From contig CAWAXW010000006.1 in the NCBI GenBank assembly GCA_963786155.1, positions 992,001 through 1,056,000 of the forward strand: 64,000 nt of DNA, read 5' to 3'. This DNA comes from CAWAXW01 sp963786155 (lineage in GTDB: Bacteria; Actinomycetota; CADDZG01; WHSQ01). Position numbers and translations under genes: made by a program. The first letter of the stretch is position 1. Every line of letters begins with the position of its first letter. Below the pieces are notes generated by a model. It did not search any database, had not been told where the DNA came from, and was given only the letters and a program-made list of their open reading frames with translations. Positions 28,771-38,281 of the stretch are shown piece by piece.

Positions 28771-28800
28771 ACTCTATCGAACGTCTGTTCGATATGTCAA
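28771..28800 (-). promoter_or_regulatory. SOS promoter: -35 and -10 with an embedded LexA box
   Basis: On the minus strand TTGACA (28800-28795) and TAGAGT (28776-28771) are 18 bases apart, and the spacer contains TCGAACAGACGTTCGA (28792-28777), a perfect 6-4-6 palindrome matching the actinobacterial LexA consensus CGAACN4GTTCG. The site is 46 bases upstream of the DUF222-HNH start. Confidence 0.85.
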
Positions 28801-28817
28801 GAAGGATTTCCATCTTG

Positions 28818-29723
28818 TTAGGTCGCCTTGATGAAGTCCACCATCACTCGGGCGAGCTCGTCACCCTTGTCTTCCTGGATGAAGTGGCCTCCGCCGGCGA
28901 TCGTCGTGTGGGGTTGGCCCTCGGCTCCCGGGATCAGGTTCTGCAGAACGCGGTCCGCTCCTCGCGTGATCGGGTCCGAGTCGCCGAATGCCGTCAGGAG
29001 GGGCTTGTCGTACTTTCCGAGCACTTCCCACGCGGCCCGGTTTGGTGCGGCGGCCGGATCGTCGGGCGATGCGGGAACGAGGGTGGGGAACTGGCGCGCT
29101 CCAGCCTTGTACGACTCATCGGGATAAGGCGCGTCGTAGGCCGCGACGATCTCGTCCCCCGGTGTCGTCGCGCACCCTCCGGCGACGATCCTCCCCACAG
29201 GGAAGACGTCGGCCTCTTGCGAGTACTTTCGCCAAGCGAAGAACGCTTCGCCCAGATCGAAGTCGCCGGTGGGCAAGAACGTGTTCGACGCAACGACGCG
29301 AGCGTAGAGGTCGGGGTCACCGGCCACCAACCGCAGTCCGATGAGGCCACCCCAGTCCTGCCCGAACAGCGTTATGTCCCTGAGGCCGGCCTGCTCGACG
29401 AACGACGTCATCCAATCGACATGACGCTGGTAGGTGTAGTCGTTGCGATCAACGGGCTTGTCCGAGCGGCCGAAACCGACCAGGTCCGGCGCCACCGCAC
29501 GCAACCCGGCATCAACGAGAACCGGGATCATCTTCCGGTAGAGGAAGCTCCACGAAGGCTCGCCGTGGAGCAAGAGCACCGTCTCACCGTCGAGCGGCCC
29601 CTCATCGAGGAAGCCGACGCGTAGCTCACCCCCGTCATCAGAAGGGACTTCGAGGTACTTCGGCTCGAATGCGAAGTCGGGCAAGCCCTCGAAGCGTTCT
29701 TCTGGCGTGCGAAGGACGTCCAC
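28818..29723 (-). CDS. dhmA: Haloalkane dehalogenase, subfamily I (DhmA-like)
   Basis: Alpha/beta hydrolase that cleaves carbon-halogen bonds of haloalkanes. Seen: VDVLRTPEERFEGLPDF at the start, oxyanion HGEPSWSFLYRKM, nucleophile elbow FGQDWGGLIGLRL (Asp with the halide-binding Trp next to it), FGDSDP acid region and GGGHFIQED base His. VGFGRSDKP and YQRHVDWMTSF match mycobacterial DhmA-type enzymes closely. GTG 29723 is preferred: TACCCT ends seven bases upstream and relatives begin at this point; TTG 29744 would add seven residues. An epoxide hydrolase would lack the Trp. Confidence 0.82.
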   Translation of the reverse strand: MDVLRTPEERFEGLPDFAFEPKYLEVPSDDGGELRVGFLDEGPLDGETVLLLHGEPSWSFLYRKMIPVLVDAGLRAVAPDLVGFGRSDKPVDRNDYTYQRHVDWMTSFVEQAGLRDITLFGQDWGGLIGLRLVAGDPDLYARVVASNTFLPTGDFDLGEAFFAWRKYSQEADVFPVGRIVAGGCATTPGDEIVAAYDAPYPDESYKAGARQFPTLVPASPDDPAAAPNRAAWEVLGKYDKPLLTAFGDSDPITRGADRVLQNLIPGAEGQPHTTIAGGGHFIQEDKGDELARVMVDFIKAT

Positions 29724-29772
29724 GCGCGGAAGGGTATTACTCAAGCGTCATGAGGGTGGCAGGATTCCAAGG

Positions 29773-31272
29773 ATGTGGACGGGGGCTCGCCGGGGGATCG
29801 TTGCAGTGCTAGCGCTTGCTGCCGTGTCGGTGCCCGCTCTCGCGCAGGACATCCCGGCTCAGCCGATACCCGAGAACCCCCAGGAGCGGGCCGCGGTGAC
29901 CGAATTCGAGGGAGTGCCGGCGACGCCCAATCCCGTGAAGTCCTTCAGGATCCCGCAGCACAAGTACATGGCCCGCAATGGGACAAGCAACATCCACAAC
30001 GACGCTTACATGACCGACTCGTACAAGTGGGCGGGGCCGCTCGGCATCGAGCCGGTATCGAGCTCGACCGCTCACTTCGCCGATTGCGCATCGCTGACGT
30101 TCGACGCAGGCGGTCGGATAGTCAGCATCTGCGTCGGCGCCGACCACCCGCGTTTGGTCATGATGGATCCCGAGACGCTCGCGACCAAGGCGATGCTCGA
30201 CCTGCCCCCTCGTACGCCGACCGGCACCGGCACCACGCCGTTCAACGACTTCGCCGGCGGCGGCTACTTCTACCTGGACCACAAGGATCGGGCAATCATC
30301 CCGACGTCTACGCGCGAGATCTGGACGGTGACGATCGCCCGCGAGTCTCAGCGCTTCTCGTTCATCCACACGAACACCTACGACCTCACCCAACACGTTC
30401 AGCCGGACGAAGCGATCGTGTCCGCCTTGCCGGATTGGAAGAGCTACATCTGGTTCGTGACCACAGGTGGACTGGTGGGGACCGTGGACCAGCGCGACGG
30501 CGAGGTGCATTCGCTGAGGCTCGAGGACGAGGTGATCGCCAATTCGTTCGCGGTCGACGAGACCGGGGGAGTGTTCGTCGCCTCGGACCACGCCCTCTAC
30601 CGGTTCGATCGAGAACCCGACGGCCAACCCTTCATCACCTGGCGCAAGGAATACGACAGAGGCAACCGCGTCAAGCCGGGCCAGGTGACGCAAGGATCTG
30701 GAACGACACCGACCCTTATCAAGAAGCGATTCGTGGCCATCACCGACAACGCGGACCCCTATATGCACGTGGTCGTCTACAAGCGGAAGGCTCGATCCAA
30801 AGGCAGGAAGGTCTGTCAGGAGCCTGTGTTCGACCCCGACGCGGGCGCAACCGACAACTCGTTGGTCGCGGTCGGGCGATCCTTGATCGTCGAGAACAAC
30901 TACGGGTACGCGGGGCCGACATCGGTCATGGACGGCGCCACGACGACACCGGGACTGGCGCGAGTCGTCTTCTCCAAGCGCAAAGGATGCTCCACTGCCT
31001 GGGAGAGCGGCGAGGTCGCGCCCTCGGTGGTCCCCAAAGCTTCTCTAGAGTCCGGACTCCTGTACACCTACACGAAACCGCCCCGGGACGATCAGGTCGA
31101 CGCCTGGTACCTGACCGCGATCGATATCCGAACCGGCGTCACGGTCTACTCGCAGCTCGCCGGCACCGGCCTCGGCTTCAACAACAACTACGCGCCGGTG
31201 AGCCTCGGCCCCGACGGCAGTGCCTATGTGGGAGTACTTGGGGGATTGGTCCGGATCGCGGACTCCCCATAG
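29773..31272 (+). CDS. Secreted protein of unknown function, probable beta-propeller
   Basis: 499 residues from ATG 29773; signal peptide VAVLALAAVSVPALAQD. Repeated short beta motifs (IVSICVGADHPRLVMMDPET, YFYLDHKDRAIIPTSTREIW, VFVASDHALYRFD, YLTAIDIRTGVTVYSQLAGT, AYVGVLGGLVRIAD) suggest a seven- or eight-bladed propeller like PQQ or SMP-30 types. No catalytic motif recognised. Four cysteines could form disulfides. It ends 54 bases before the second acylase gene, same strand, so it may be part of its operon. Not named further. Confidence 0.72.
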   Translation: MWTGARRGIVAVLALAAVSVPALAQDIPAQPIPENPQERAAVTEFEGVPATPNPVKSFRIPQHKYMARNGTSNIHNDAYMTDSYKWAGPLGIEPVSSSTAHFADCASLTFDAGGRIVSICVGADHPRLVMMDPETLATKAMLDLPPRTPTGTGTTPFNDFAGGGYFYLDHKDRAIIPTSTREIWTVTIARESQRFSFIHTNTYDLTQHVQPDEAIVSALPDWKSYIWFVTTGGLVGTVDQRDGEVHSLRLEDEVIANSFAVDETGGVFVASDHALYRFDREPDGQPFITWRKEYDRGNRVKPGQVTQGSGTTPTLIKKRFVAITDNADPYMHVVVYKRKARSKGRKVCQEPVFDPDAGATDNSLVAVGRSLIVENNYGYAGPTSVMDGATTTPGLARVVFSKRKGCSTAWESGEVAPSVVPKASLESGLLYTYTKPPRDDQVDAWYLTAIDIRTGVTVYSQLAGTGLGFNNNYAPVSLGPDGSAYVGVLGGLVRIADSP

Positions 31273-31326
31273 CGTCCACGCCCCGGTATGTTGCAAGGAC
31301 CTAAATCCTGGAGAGGAGGCGCATCG

Positions 31327-33868
31327 ATGCGTCGTTTCCTGTTGCTTGCTTTTGTCACTGCGCTGTTCGCAACCATCGCCGCGCCGGCCGGTGGAGCGCC
31401 GCCTCAGGTCATCGATCACGTTCGCGGGTTCGGATCTTCGCACCCGGGCAATCGGGTCTCGCTTCGAGCGTCCATTCGACCGACCAGGTCGACCCCTACA
31501 GGAACCTGGTCGAGGACGATGACGTAACCGAGAAAGAGCTGGAGACGTACTTCCACCCGCTGCAGTTCGGCCCAACGGGGACGATCGAGCGCGAGTACAG
31601 CCCTGTCGAAGGGGCGACCATCTATCGCGACTCGCTGGGGATTCCTCACATCTACGGGACGACCGACCAGGCGGCGATCTTCGCAGCGGGCTTCGCCACG
31701 GCCGAAGACCGCATGTGGCAGATGGACATCATCCGCCACGCCGCGCGTGGCGAGGTCAGCGCGATCCTGGGCGAGGGCACCGACGACGTCTATCTCAACT
31801 ACGACATCGGATGGCGCACGGAGAACTACAGCGAGGCAGAGCGGCAGAAGATCTTCGACGACCTCGACAACAAGTACGGAGCCGCGGGCGCGCAAGTGCA
31901 GGCGGGCCTCGAGGCATACACGGACGGCATCAACAAGTACATCGCCGACGTGCGCGCCGGCACCATCGGACAACCGCCCGAGTACATCTTCCGGCAGGTC
32001 GAGCTCGAGGATTGGCAGATCACGGACAGCATCGCAATCGGGGTCTTACAGCTGCGCGACTTCGGCGAGACCGCGGGGACGGAGCTTCGCAACGCAGCGC
32101 TACTACAGGATCTGAAAAAGCGCCTCGGGGCCGAGGTCGGAGAAGGCGTGTTCCGCGACTTGGTCTGGACAAACGACCCAGAATCTCCGGTGACGGTGCC
32201 GGCCGCTTCGGGCGCGTTCCCTTCGCAAGACCTCGGGCCGGTGAACCCGAAGGCCGTCGCCATCCCCGACAACGCGACGGAGCTGTTTGGCAAGATCGCG
32301 CGGCGCGAACGCAGCCAGCAACGCGTTCTGGGACGCATCGCACCCCACTCGCCGAAGTCCAATTTCTTAGCGGTCTCGGCGGCGGAATCTCAAACCGGGA
32401 ACCCGCTTCTCTACGGAGCTCCCCAGGTCGGATACGACGTCCCGTCCTTCTTCTGGGAGTTGGATCTGCATTCCCCGACCCTGGACGTACGCGGCCCCGC
32501 CGTGCCGGGCGTATCTCTGTTCCCGGCACTGGGGAGGAGCATCGATCATGCGTGGTCTCTGACGACCGGGTTCTCCGACGGGGTCGACCTGCGCGTCGAG
32601 AAGCTCTGTGACCCGAATGGGAAGAAGGTAAAGGCCAACGCGAAGCACTACACCTTCAAGGGCAAGTGCAAGAAGATGACCTCGCGCGTCGAGACCATTA
32701 GCTCACGCGCCAGCGGCGGCAGCACAGAAGACACGAAGTTGACGATCTATCGAACCGTCCACGGCCCGGTGTTCGAACGCTCGACGGTGAAGGGGAAGCC
32801 GGTCGCGCTGGTTCGGGAACGCAGCTTCTGGATGAATGAATGGGCCGCGGCGGTTGCCCTTTCACGGCTCGGGGCGAGCGCCACCGACTCGATCGAAGAG
32901 GTCCAGGCATCGCTGGCGGAAGCCAGCATGTCGTTCAACGTCATCTATGCGGACCACGAGCACATCGCGGCCTTCCACGTCGGCCGCTACCCGTTGCGGG
33001 CCAAGGGCGTCGATCCGAAGCTGCCCGTGTGGGGCACCGGGAAATGGGAGTGGAAGGGGACCGTTCCCTTCGAGGACCTCCCGAAGGTGATCGATCCGGC
33101 GCAAGGTTGGCTCGCCAACTGGAACGGGAAGCCTTCGACGGGATGGAACAACGGCGACGAGTCCTTCTGGGGCGCGGGTCAGCGCGGGCACCTTCTGACC
33201 TCGAAGATGGAGGCGCTCGTAGAGGGGGGCAAGAAGGCCACGCTGTCCGACCTGGTCGACGTCGCTCGCATCGCGGCGACCCAGGACGGCAACGGGGTCT
33301 ATCTCGGCGACGAGTTCCTCTCCTTTACCGAAGGCGTCACAGGGGCAGGGGCCGATGCGCGCACCGCCTATCAAGCGTGGGTCGCGGGGGGTGCCCACCG
33401 TGTCGACCTGAACCGGGACGGCCTGACGGACTTCGGTCCCGCGATCGCGCTCCACGACCTTTGGTACGAGCTAACGATCAAGGCCGTCTTCGACGACGAG
33501 CTTGACGGGAACTACACGTTCATCCAGCTTCCGCGCCTGACGAGGCCCGGCACCCAAGGTGGCGGTTACTACAGCGGCTTGTTCACTCCGCTGTACCACT
33601 CGATCACGCCGGGTGGTCCGGAAGCTGCCCGGGATTACTGCGACAACATCGATACCGACGCAACAGAGACGTGCGCCCAGACGATCCGGGGGACGTTCGA
33701 TGCGGCGGTTACGCAGCTCGTGGCAGCGCAAGGGGCCGACGTGTCGAAGTGGACCAAGGCCGCGGACATGATCATCTTCGAGGCTTCCGGCGCGGATCGG
33801 CCCCCAGCATCCCGTGGCAGAACCGCGGCACTTGGAACCACGCCGTGGAGATAACGGGCTCCCGCTAG
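31327..33868 (+). CDS. Penicillin acylase family (S45) hydrolase 2, two frameshifts
   Basis: Second secreted S45 acylase. ATG 31327 after GGAGAGGAGG gives signal peptide LLLAFVTALFATIAAPAGGA. The frame breaks near 31460 and resumes as VHSTDQVDPYRNLVEDDDVT, ending 33868 rather than 33854 because of a second break near 33790 (SAPSIPWQNRGTWNHAVEIT). A-chain GATIYRDSLGIPHIYGTTDQ; probable B-chain nucleophile Ser in SPKSNFLAVSA, then ELDLHSPTLDVRGPAVPGVS and LGRSIDHAWSLTTGFSDGVD. Same architecture as the acylase at 6063-8732, but the residue before Ser is Lys, not Met. Acyl substrate unknown. Confidence 0.87.
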
Positions 33869-33878
33869 AGTAGGTCGA
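33866..33878 (+). promoter_or_regulatory. TANNNT element before the AidB-like gene
   Basis: TAGAGT (33866-33871) ends six bases before ATG 33878, with no ribosome site; candidate -10 for a leaderless transcript. It overlaps the end of the acylase gene. Confidence 0.45.
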
Positions 33879-35510
33879 TGCCGACTCATGAAGTCTTCAA
33901 TCAAGCTCCACCCCTCGCGCCCTACAACGTCTTCTCCGAGAACACCCCTCTAGTCGAGGCGCTGCACCGCGAGGGAGCAGGGTGGGCGGAAGAACGCGTC
34001 ACGGCCATGGGAGCGACCGCCGGCGACGAGGGGATCGAGTGGGGCCGCCTTGCGAACGAGCATCCGCCCGTCCTTAGGACGCACGATCGCTACGGGAACA
34101 GGATCGACGAGGTCGAGTTCCATCCCGCCTGGCACAAGCTTCTCGGTATGTCCGTGGCCCACGCAGTGCACTCGCTCCCCTGGAGCGAACCCCAACCCGG
34201 AGCGCACGTAGCCCGCGCCGCGATGATGATCGGCGCCAGCGAATCCGACTCGGGAGTCGGCTGCCCGATCTCGATGACGTACGCGGCCGTGCCGGCGCTG
34301 CGAGTCCAGGAAGACCTCGCCGCGGAATGGGTGCCACGACTAATCTCCACGAAGTACGACCCTCGTCTGGTAGCGGCGTCCGAGAAGCCCGGCGCCCTGT
34401 GCGGCATGGCCATGACCGAGAAGCAGGGCGGCTCCGACGTTCGCGGCGAACAGCACTCGGGCCGAAGCGATCAACGGTGGGGGACCGGGCGGCGAGTACT
34501 CGTTGACCGGGCACAAGTGGTTCTGCTCCGCCCCGATGTGTGATGTCTTCCTGGTGCTCGCGCAGACCGATGAGGGCGTCTCTTGTTTCCTGGTTCCGCG
34601 CATCCTTCCCGACGGTGTGCGCAACCGTTTCTTCATCCAAAGACTGAAGGACAAGCTCGGGAATCGCAGCAACGCCTCCAGCGAGGTCGAATTCGACCGC
34701 ACCTGGGGCCGGATGGTTGGCGAGCCGGGCCGCGGCGTGCGGACGATCATCGAGATGGTCAACCACACCCGACTCGACTGCGTTCTGGGGTCCACCGCCC
34801 TGATGCGGACCGCGGTCTCGCATGCCACCCATCACGCAGCTCACCGCTCGGCCTTCGGCAAGCTCTTGATCGATCAGCCGCTGATGCAGAACGTCCTTGC
34901 AGATCTCTGTATCGAGTCGGAGGCCGCAACGATCGCCGCGATGCGCCTCGCCCGCTCGTTCGACGAGTCGGACGATCCCCAGCAGGTCCTGTTCAAGCGT
35001 CTGGCGACGGCCGTGTGCAAGTACTGGATCTGCAAGAGCGCCCCCGGCCACGTGGGAGAGGCCCTCGAGGTCCTCGGAGGCAACGGCTACGTGGAGGAGT
35101 CGGGGATGCCCCGCCTCTACCGGGAGGCACCGCTCAACTCGATCTGGGAAGGCTCCGGCAACGTCAATTGCCTCGACGTCCTGCGCGCCCTCGCTCGCAA
35201 TCCCGAATCGCTGGAGGCCTTCTTCGCGGAGATCGCACTCGCGCGTGGAGATGCCCGCCTTGACTCATACATGGACGACCTGTCCAGGGAGCTGTCTTCC
35301 CCCGAGGACATCGAGCTACGTGCCCGGCGCATAGTCGAAAGGCTCGCGATCGGGCTCCAGGCATCACTCTTGCTCCGGCACGGCGACCCGAACGTCGCCG
35401 ACGCATATCTGACCTCTAGGTTGACGGGGGTCGGGGGCCGCGCCTACGGGACGCTGCCTGCGGGCCTGGATCTCAAATCCATCATCGAGCGCCACCGCCC
35501 CCAGGTCTGA
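33878..35510 (+). CDS. AidB-like acyl-CoA dehydrogenase family protein, one frameshift
   Basis: Flavoprotein related to E. coli AidB, which is induced by alkylation damage and binds DNA; enzymatic substrate is not established. N-terminal VFNQAPPLAPYNVFSENTPL is diagnostic. The frame breaks near 34445 (one extra G) and continues as RANSTRAEAINGGGPGGEYS into LTGHKWFCSAPMCDVFLVLA. Other marks: GMAMTEKQGGSDV, AHRSAFGKLLIDQPLMQNVL, LEVLGGNGYVEESGMPRLYR and NSIWEGSGNV. Restored length about 543, normal for AidB. Confidence 0.88.
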
Positions 35511-35513
35511 GGA

Positions 35514-36209
35514 TCAACCGAGGAATGCCGCGACGTAGTCGGAGAGCGGGTTCGCTCTGACCTCCGCCGGGGATCCGGTCTGAACTACTCGGCCGTCCTC
35601 GATGACGATCAACTCGTTCGCCATCTCGAGCGCCTCGATCGGGTCGTGCGTGACCATCAAGACGAGTCCTTGGTAGCTCTCGAGCTGAGCGACTAGGTAC
35701 CGGCGGGCCTCGGGGCGGGCCGTCGCATCTAGCGCGGAGAACGGTTCGTCCAGTAACAGGAGCCGGGGTTCGATGATCAGTGCGCGCGCCAGGGCTACGC
35801 GCTGGGCTTGGCCCGCCGAGAGCTCTCGGGGACGGCGTGAAGCCAGAGGTTCCAAGCCGAGGCGGGGGAGGAGTGGCCTCGTTGTCGCGCGCGCCCGGCT
35901 CCGCGAGCTGCCCTTGGCCCACAAGCCGAATGCGACATTGTCGAGCACGCTCAGGTGCGGGAAGAGGAAGCGGTCCTGGAAGACGAAACCGATGTCGCGC
36001 TCGTGGGGGCCGAGGCGATCGATCGCGATGCCATTTATTTGGATCGTGCCGGCCACCGGTTCGATGAGCCCGGCCAGGGTTCGCAGCAATGTCGTCTTGC
36101 CCGCCCCGTTCGGTCCGACGACGGCCGTGATACCCGCGCCGGTGGCGCTCAGCTCGACCTTCAGATCGAACTCACCGAGCCTCGACTCCACCGATGCCAT
36201 GAGCTTCAT
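35514..36209 (-). CDS. modC: Molybdate ABC transporter ATPase
   Basis: Energises molybdate import. Walker A GPNGAGKTT, Q-loop FVFQDRFLFPHLSV, Walker B LLLLDEPFSALD, H-loop VTHDPIEAL. The signature reads LSAGQAQRVALARAL, with Ala replacing the second Gly. ATG 36209 overlaps the modB stop (ATGA). At about 231 residues it lacks the C-terminal Mop domain of classical ModC; that domain is instead found in the separate regulator at the head of the operon. Some other oxyanion cannot be excluded. Confidence 0.87.
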   Translation of the reverse strand: MKLMASVESRLGEFDLKVELSATGAGITAVVGPNGAGKTTLLRTLAGLIEPVAGTIQINGIAIDRLGPHERDIGFVFQDRFLFPHLSVLDNVAFGLWAKGSSRSRARATTRPLLPRLGLEPLASRRPRELSAGQAQRVALARALIIEPRLLLLDEPFSALDATARPEARRYLVAQLESYQGLVLMVTHDPIEALEMANELIVIEDGRVVQTGSPAEVRANPLSDYVAAFLG

Positions 36210-37006
36210 GCCGCCGGCCACCAGCGATCGCGCATCGCAATCAGGACTGTGAGCGAGAGACCGACGAGCAGGAGGCTGAGGAGGATCGCGCCCTCCGGAT
36301 TCCTCTGGAGCTCGATGAAGACGGCCAGAGGGATCGTCCGCGTAACTCCTTCGACGTTACCGGCGAATGCGATCGTTGCTCCGAACTCGCCCAGGGCCCG
36401 GGTCCAGGCAAGCAGCGTTCCGGCCGCGAGCGTGGGGGCGATCAGGGGGATCGTCACCCTTCGGAACGTGAACCACGGTCCCGCCCCGAGTGTCGAGGCT
36501 GCTTCTTCATAGCCCGGCTCGAGGGATCGGAACGCGGCCTCGGTGGTGAGGATCATGAACGGAAGCGCGACGAAGAACTGGGCGATGATGGTCCCGATCG
36601 TGCTGAACGGCAGCTGCCATCCGAATGCGTCGTAGAGGGGACCGCCGACCAGCCCCCGCCTCCCGAGAGCGAGCAACAATGCAACGCCGCCGACGACGGG
36701 AGGAAGCAGGATCGGCAGGAGCGCCAGCGCTCGCAAGACCTTCCTACCGGGGAAGGTGCTGCGGGCGAGGACCCACGCGAGCGGCACACCGAAGACGACC
36801 GTGAGCAACGCGGCGATGCTCGCGGTAGTCAACGAAAGCCTGAGAGTGGTGAGTGTCGTTGGGGATGTCAGAGCCTCGCCCAACGACCCCCACGGTGCCT
36901 CGGCGAGCAGTCCCGCAAGTGGAAGCACGAGAAAAGCGGCAGCCACTGAGGCGAGTATCACTACGATCAGCGGCGCCCTTCGGCGCGGGGAGGAGGCTCG
37001 TGTCAA
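36206..37006 (-). CDS. modB: Molybdate ABC transporter permease
   Basis: Membrane channel subunit, 266 residues, five or six helices. FGVPLAWVLARSTFPGRKVL, LPILLPPVVGGVALLLALG and the EAA loop YEEAASTLGAGPWFTFRRVT fit ModB/CysT-type permeases. TTG 37006 overlaps the modA stop by four bases (TTGA). Confidence 0.9.
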   Translation of the reverse strand: MTRASSPRRRAPLIVVILASVAAAFLVLPLAGLLAEAPWGSLGEALTSPTTLTTLRLSLTTASIAALLTVVFGVPLAWVLARSTFPGRKVLRALALLPILLPPVVGGVALLLALGRRGLVGGPLYDAFGWQLPFSTIGTIIAQFFVALPFMILTTEAAFRSLEPGYEEAASTLGAGPWFTFRRVTIPLIAPTLAAGTLLAWTRALGEFGATIAFAGNVEGVTRTIPLAVFIELQRNPEGAILLSLLLVGLSLTVLIAMRDRWWPAA

Positions 37007-37752
37007 GGAGTGGTGAAACCATGCTCGGCGAGTATCCGAGCGCCGGTGGGCGAAAGCACCAGCTCGATGAAGGCATCTGCCGCCGAGCTGGAGCTGGTAT
37101 GTGCGATCGGATAGCTGGCGATCACGTTCTGCTCGGGAGGTATCGGGACCCCCTCGACTGCATCACCGGCCGCGATCACGTCGGTTGCGTAGACGAGACC
37201 GGCATCGGCCTCGCCCAGCGACACCCGAGTCAAGACTGCTTTGACATCGGCTTCATTCGAGTCGACCTCGGGATCGAGGCCGGCCTTCCGGAGCGCGTCA
37301 CGTGCGTAGGACCCGCACGGCACCTCGGGCGCGCAGAGGACGAGCACCAGATCGTCGTCCGCCAGATCGTCCAAGGCTTCGATCCCCATCGGGTTGCCCG
37401 GCTCGACCGTTATCTCGAGGGCGTTGGTCGCAAAGACTTCCGGCTCGCCTCGGACGAGCTCGGCATCTTGCAGCCTGGTCATGTTTGCCTCGTCGGCGGA
37501 TGCAAAGACGTCGGCCGGGGCGCCCTGCTCGATCTGCGTGGCGAGGTCGGACGACGCGGCAAAGTTCAGCACGACCCGGGTCCCCGTCCTTGTTGTGAAC
37601 TCGTCTGCGATCGCTTCGAACGCGTCCGTGAGAGAGGCGGCCGCGAACACGGTCGATCCCTCGGGGCTCCCACTTGCGGCGTCGCTCTCGTTCCCGCACG
37701 CAAGACCAAGGAGAAGAAGAGCTATTAAGGGGCCGATGAGCCGGCGCGTCAC
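37003..37752 (-). CDS. modA: Molybdate-binding lipoprotein
   Basis: Captures molybdate/tungstate outside the cell. Lipoprotein signal LLLLGLAC; family blocks VFAAASLTDAFEAIADEF, LNFAASSDLATQIEQGAPAD and VFASADEANM (oxyanion-binding Ser and Ala), then GLVYATDV. 249 residues, normal. GTG 37752 overlaps the regulator gene by four bases, indicating translation coupling. Confidence 0.93.
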   Translation of the reverse strand: MTRRLIGPLIALLLLGLACGNESDAASGSPEGSTVFAAASLTDAFEAIADEFTTRTGTRVVLNFAASSDLATQIEQGAPADVFASADEANMTRLQDAELVRGEPEVFATNALEITVEPGNPMGIEALDDLADDDLVLVLCAPEVPCGSYARDALRKAGLDPEVDSNEADVKAVLTRVSLGEADAGLVYATDVIAAGDAVEGVPIPPEQNVIASYPIAHTSSSSAADAFIELVLSPTGARILAEHGFTTP

Positions 37753-38150
37753 GGCTCTGCGGGAATCTCGACGACGACGTTGGTTGCTTTCACGCTCGCG
37801 ACGGCCATCACCCCGGGCTCGAGTTGGAGCTCATCTGCAGCTTCGCGCGACATCAACGAAACGACCCGGAAGGGCCCCGCTTGCAACTCCACGTGGGCCA
37901 TCACCTTGTCTTTGACGACTTTCGTAACGATCCCGGTGAAACGGTTGCGCGCCGATCGCGCGCTCACGGTCTCCGGCTCGGCCGCCTCGCGCAGCGTCGG
38001 GGCGACTCGGGCCAGCTCGGCCCCCGGCACGAGTCTCTGACCTCCTTCGGTCCGTCTCGTCGAGACGCGACCCGAATCCGCCCAGCGTCTCAGCGTGTCG
38101 ACGCTCACGCCGAGGAGCTGTGCGGCCTCTCCCATACGATACTCGTGCAT
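37749..38150 (-). CDS. Helix-turn-helix plus Mop/TOBE domain regulator
   Basis: 133 residues. Residues 1-55: MHEYRMGEAAQLLGVSVDTL then RRWADSGRVSTRRTEGGQRL, a MerR/excisionase-type HTH. Residues 65-133: RNRFTGIVTKVVKDKVMAHV, ELQAGPFRVVSLMSREAADE and GVMAVASVKATNVVVEIP, a molybdate-binding Mop (TOBE) domain. As first gene of modABC it probably senses molybdate and regulates the operon, replacing ModE (inference). ATG 38150 has no ribosome site; TATTAT ends seven bases upstream. Confidence 0.85.
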   Translation of the reverse strand: MHEYRMGEAAQLLGVSVDTLRRWADSGRVSTRRTEGGQRLVPGAELARVAPTLREAAEPETVSARSARNRFTGIVTKVVKDKVMAHVELQAGPFRVVSLMSREAADELQLEPGVMAVASVKATNVVVEIPAEP

Positions 38151-38163
38151 ATCCAAGATAATA
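38150..38163 (-). promoter_or_regulatory. Candidate -10 for a leaderless mod operon transcript
   Basis: On the minus strand TATTAT (38163-38158) lies seven bases before ATG 38150 with no Shine-Dalgarno. No good -35 is visible, so activation by a bound factor is possible. Confidence 0.5.
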
Positions 38164-38281
38164 GACGAGAAAAGACGGCAGATATGGTCTAGGTACCCGG
38201 GGATACCCTCGCCCCACGTGCCGACTGCGCTAAGGGGCCTGCCGATACAGTAGGTAGCTCCCACGACAACAGGAGGAATCG

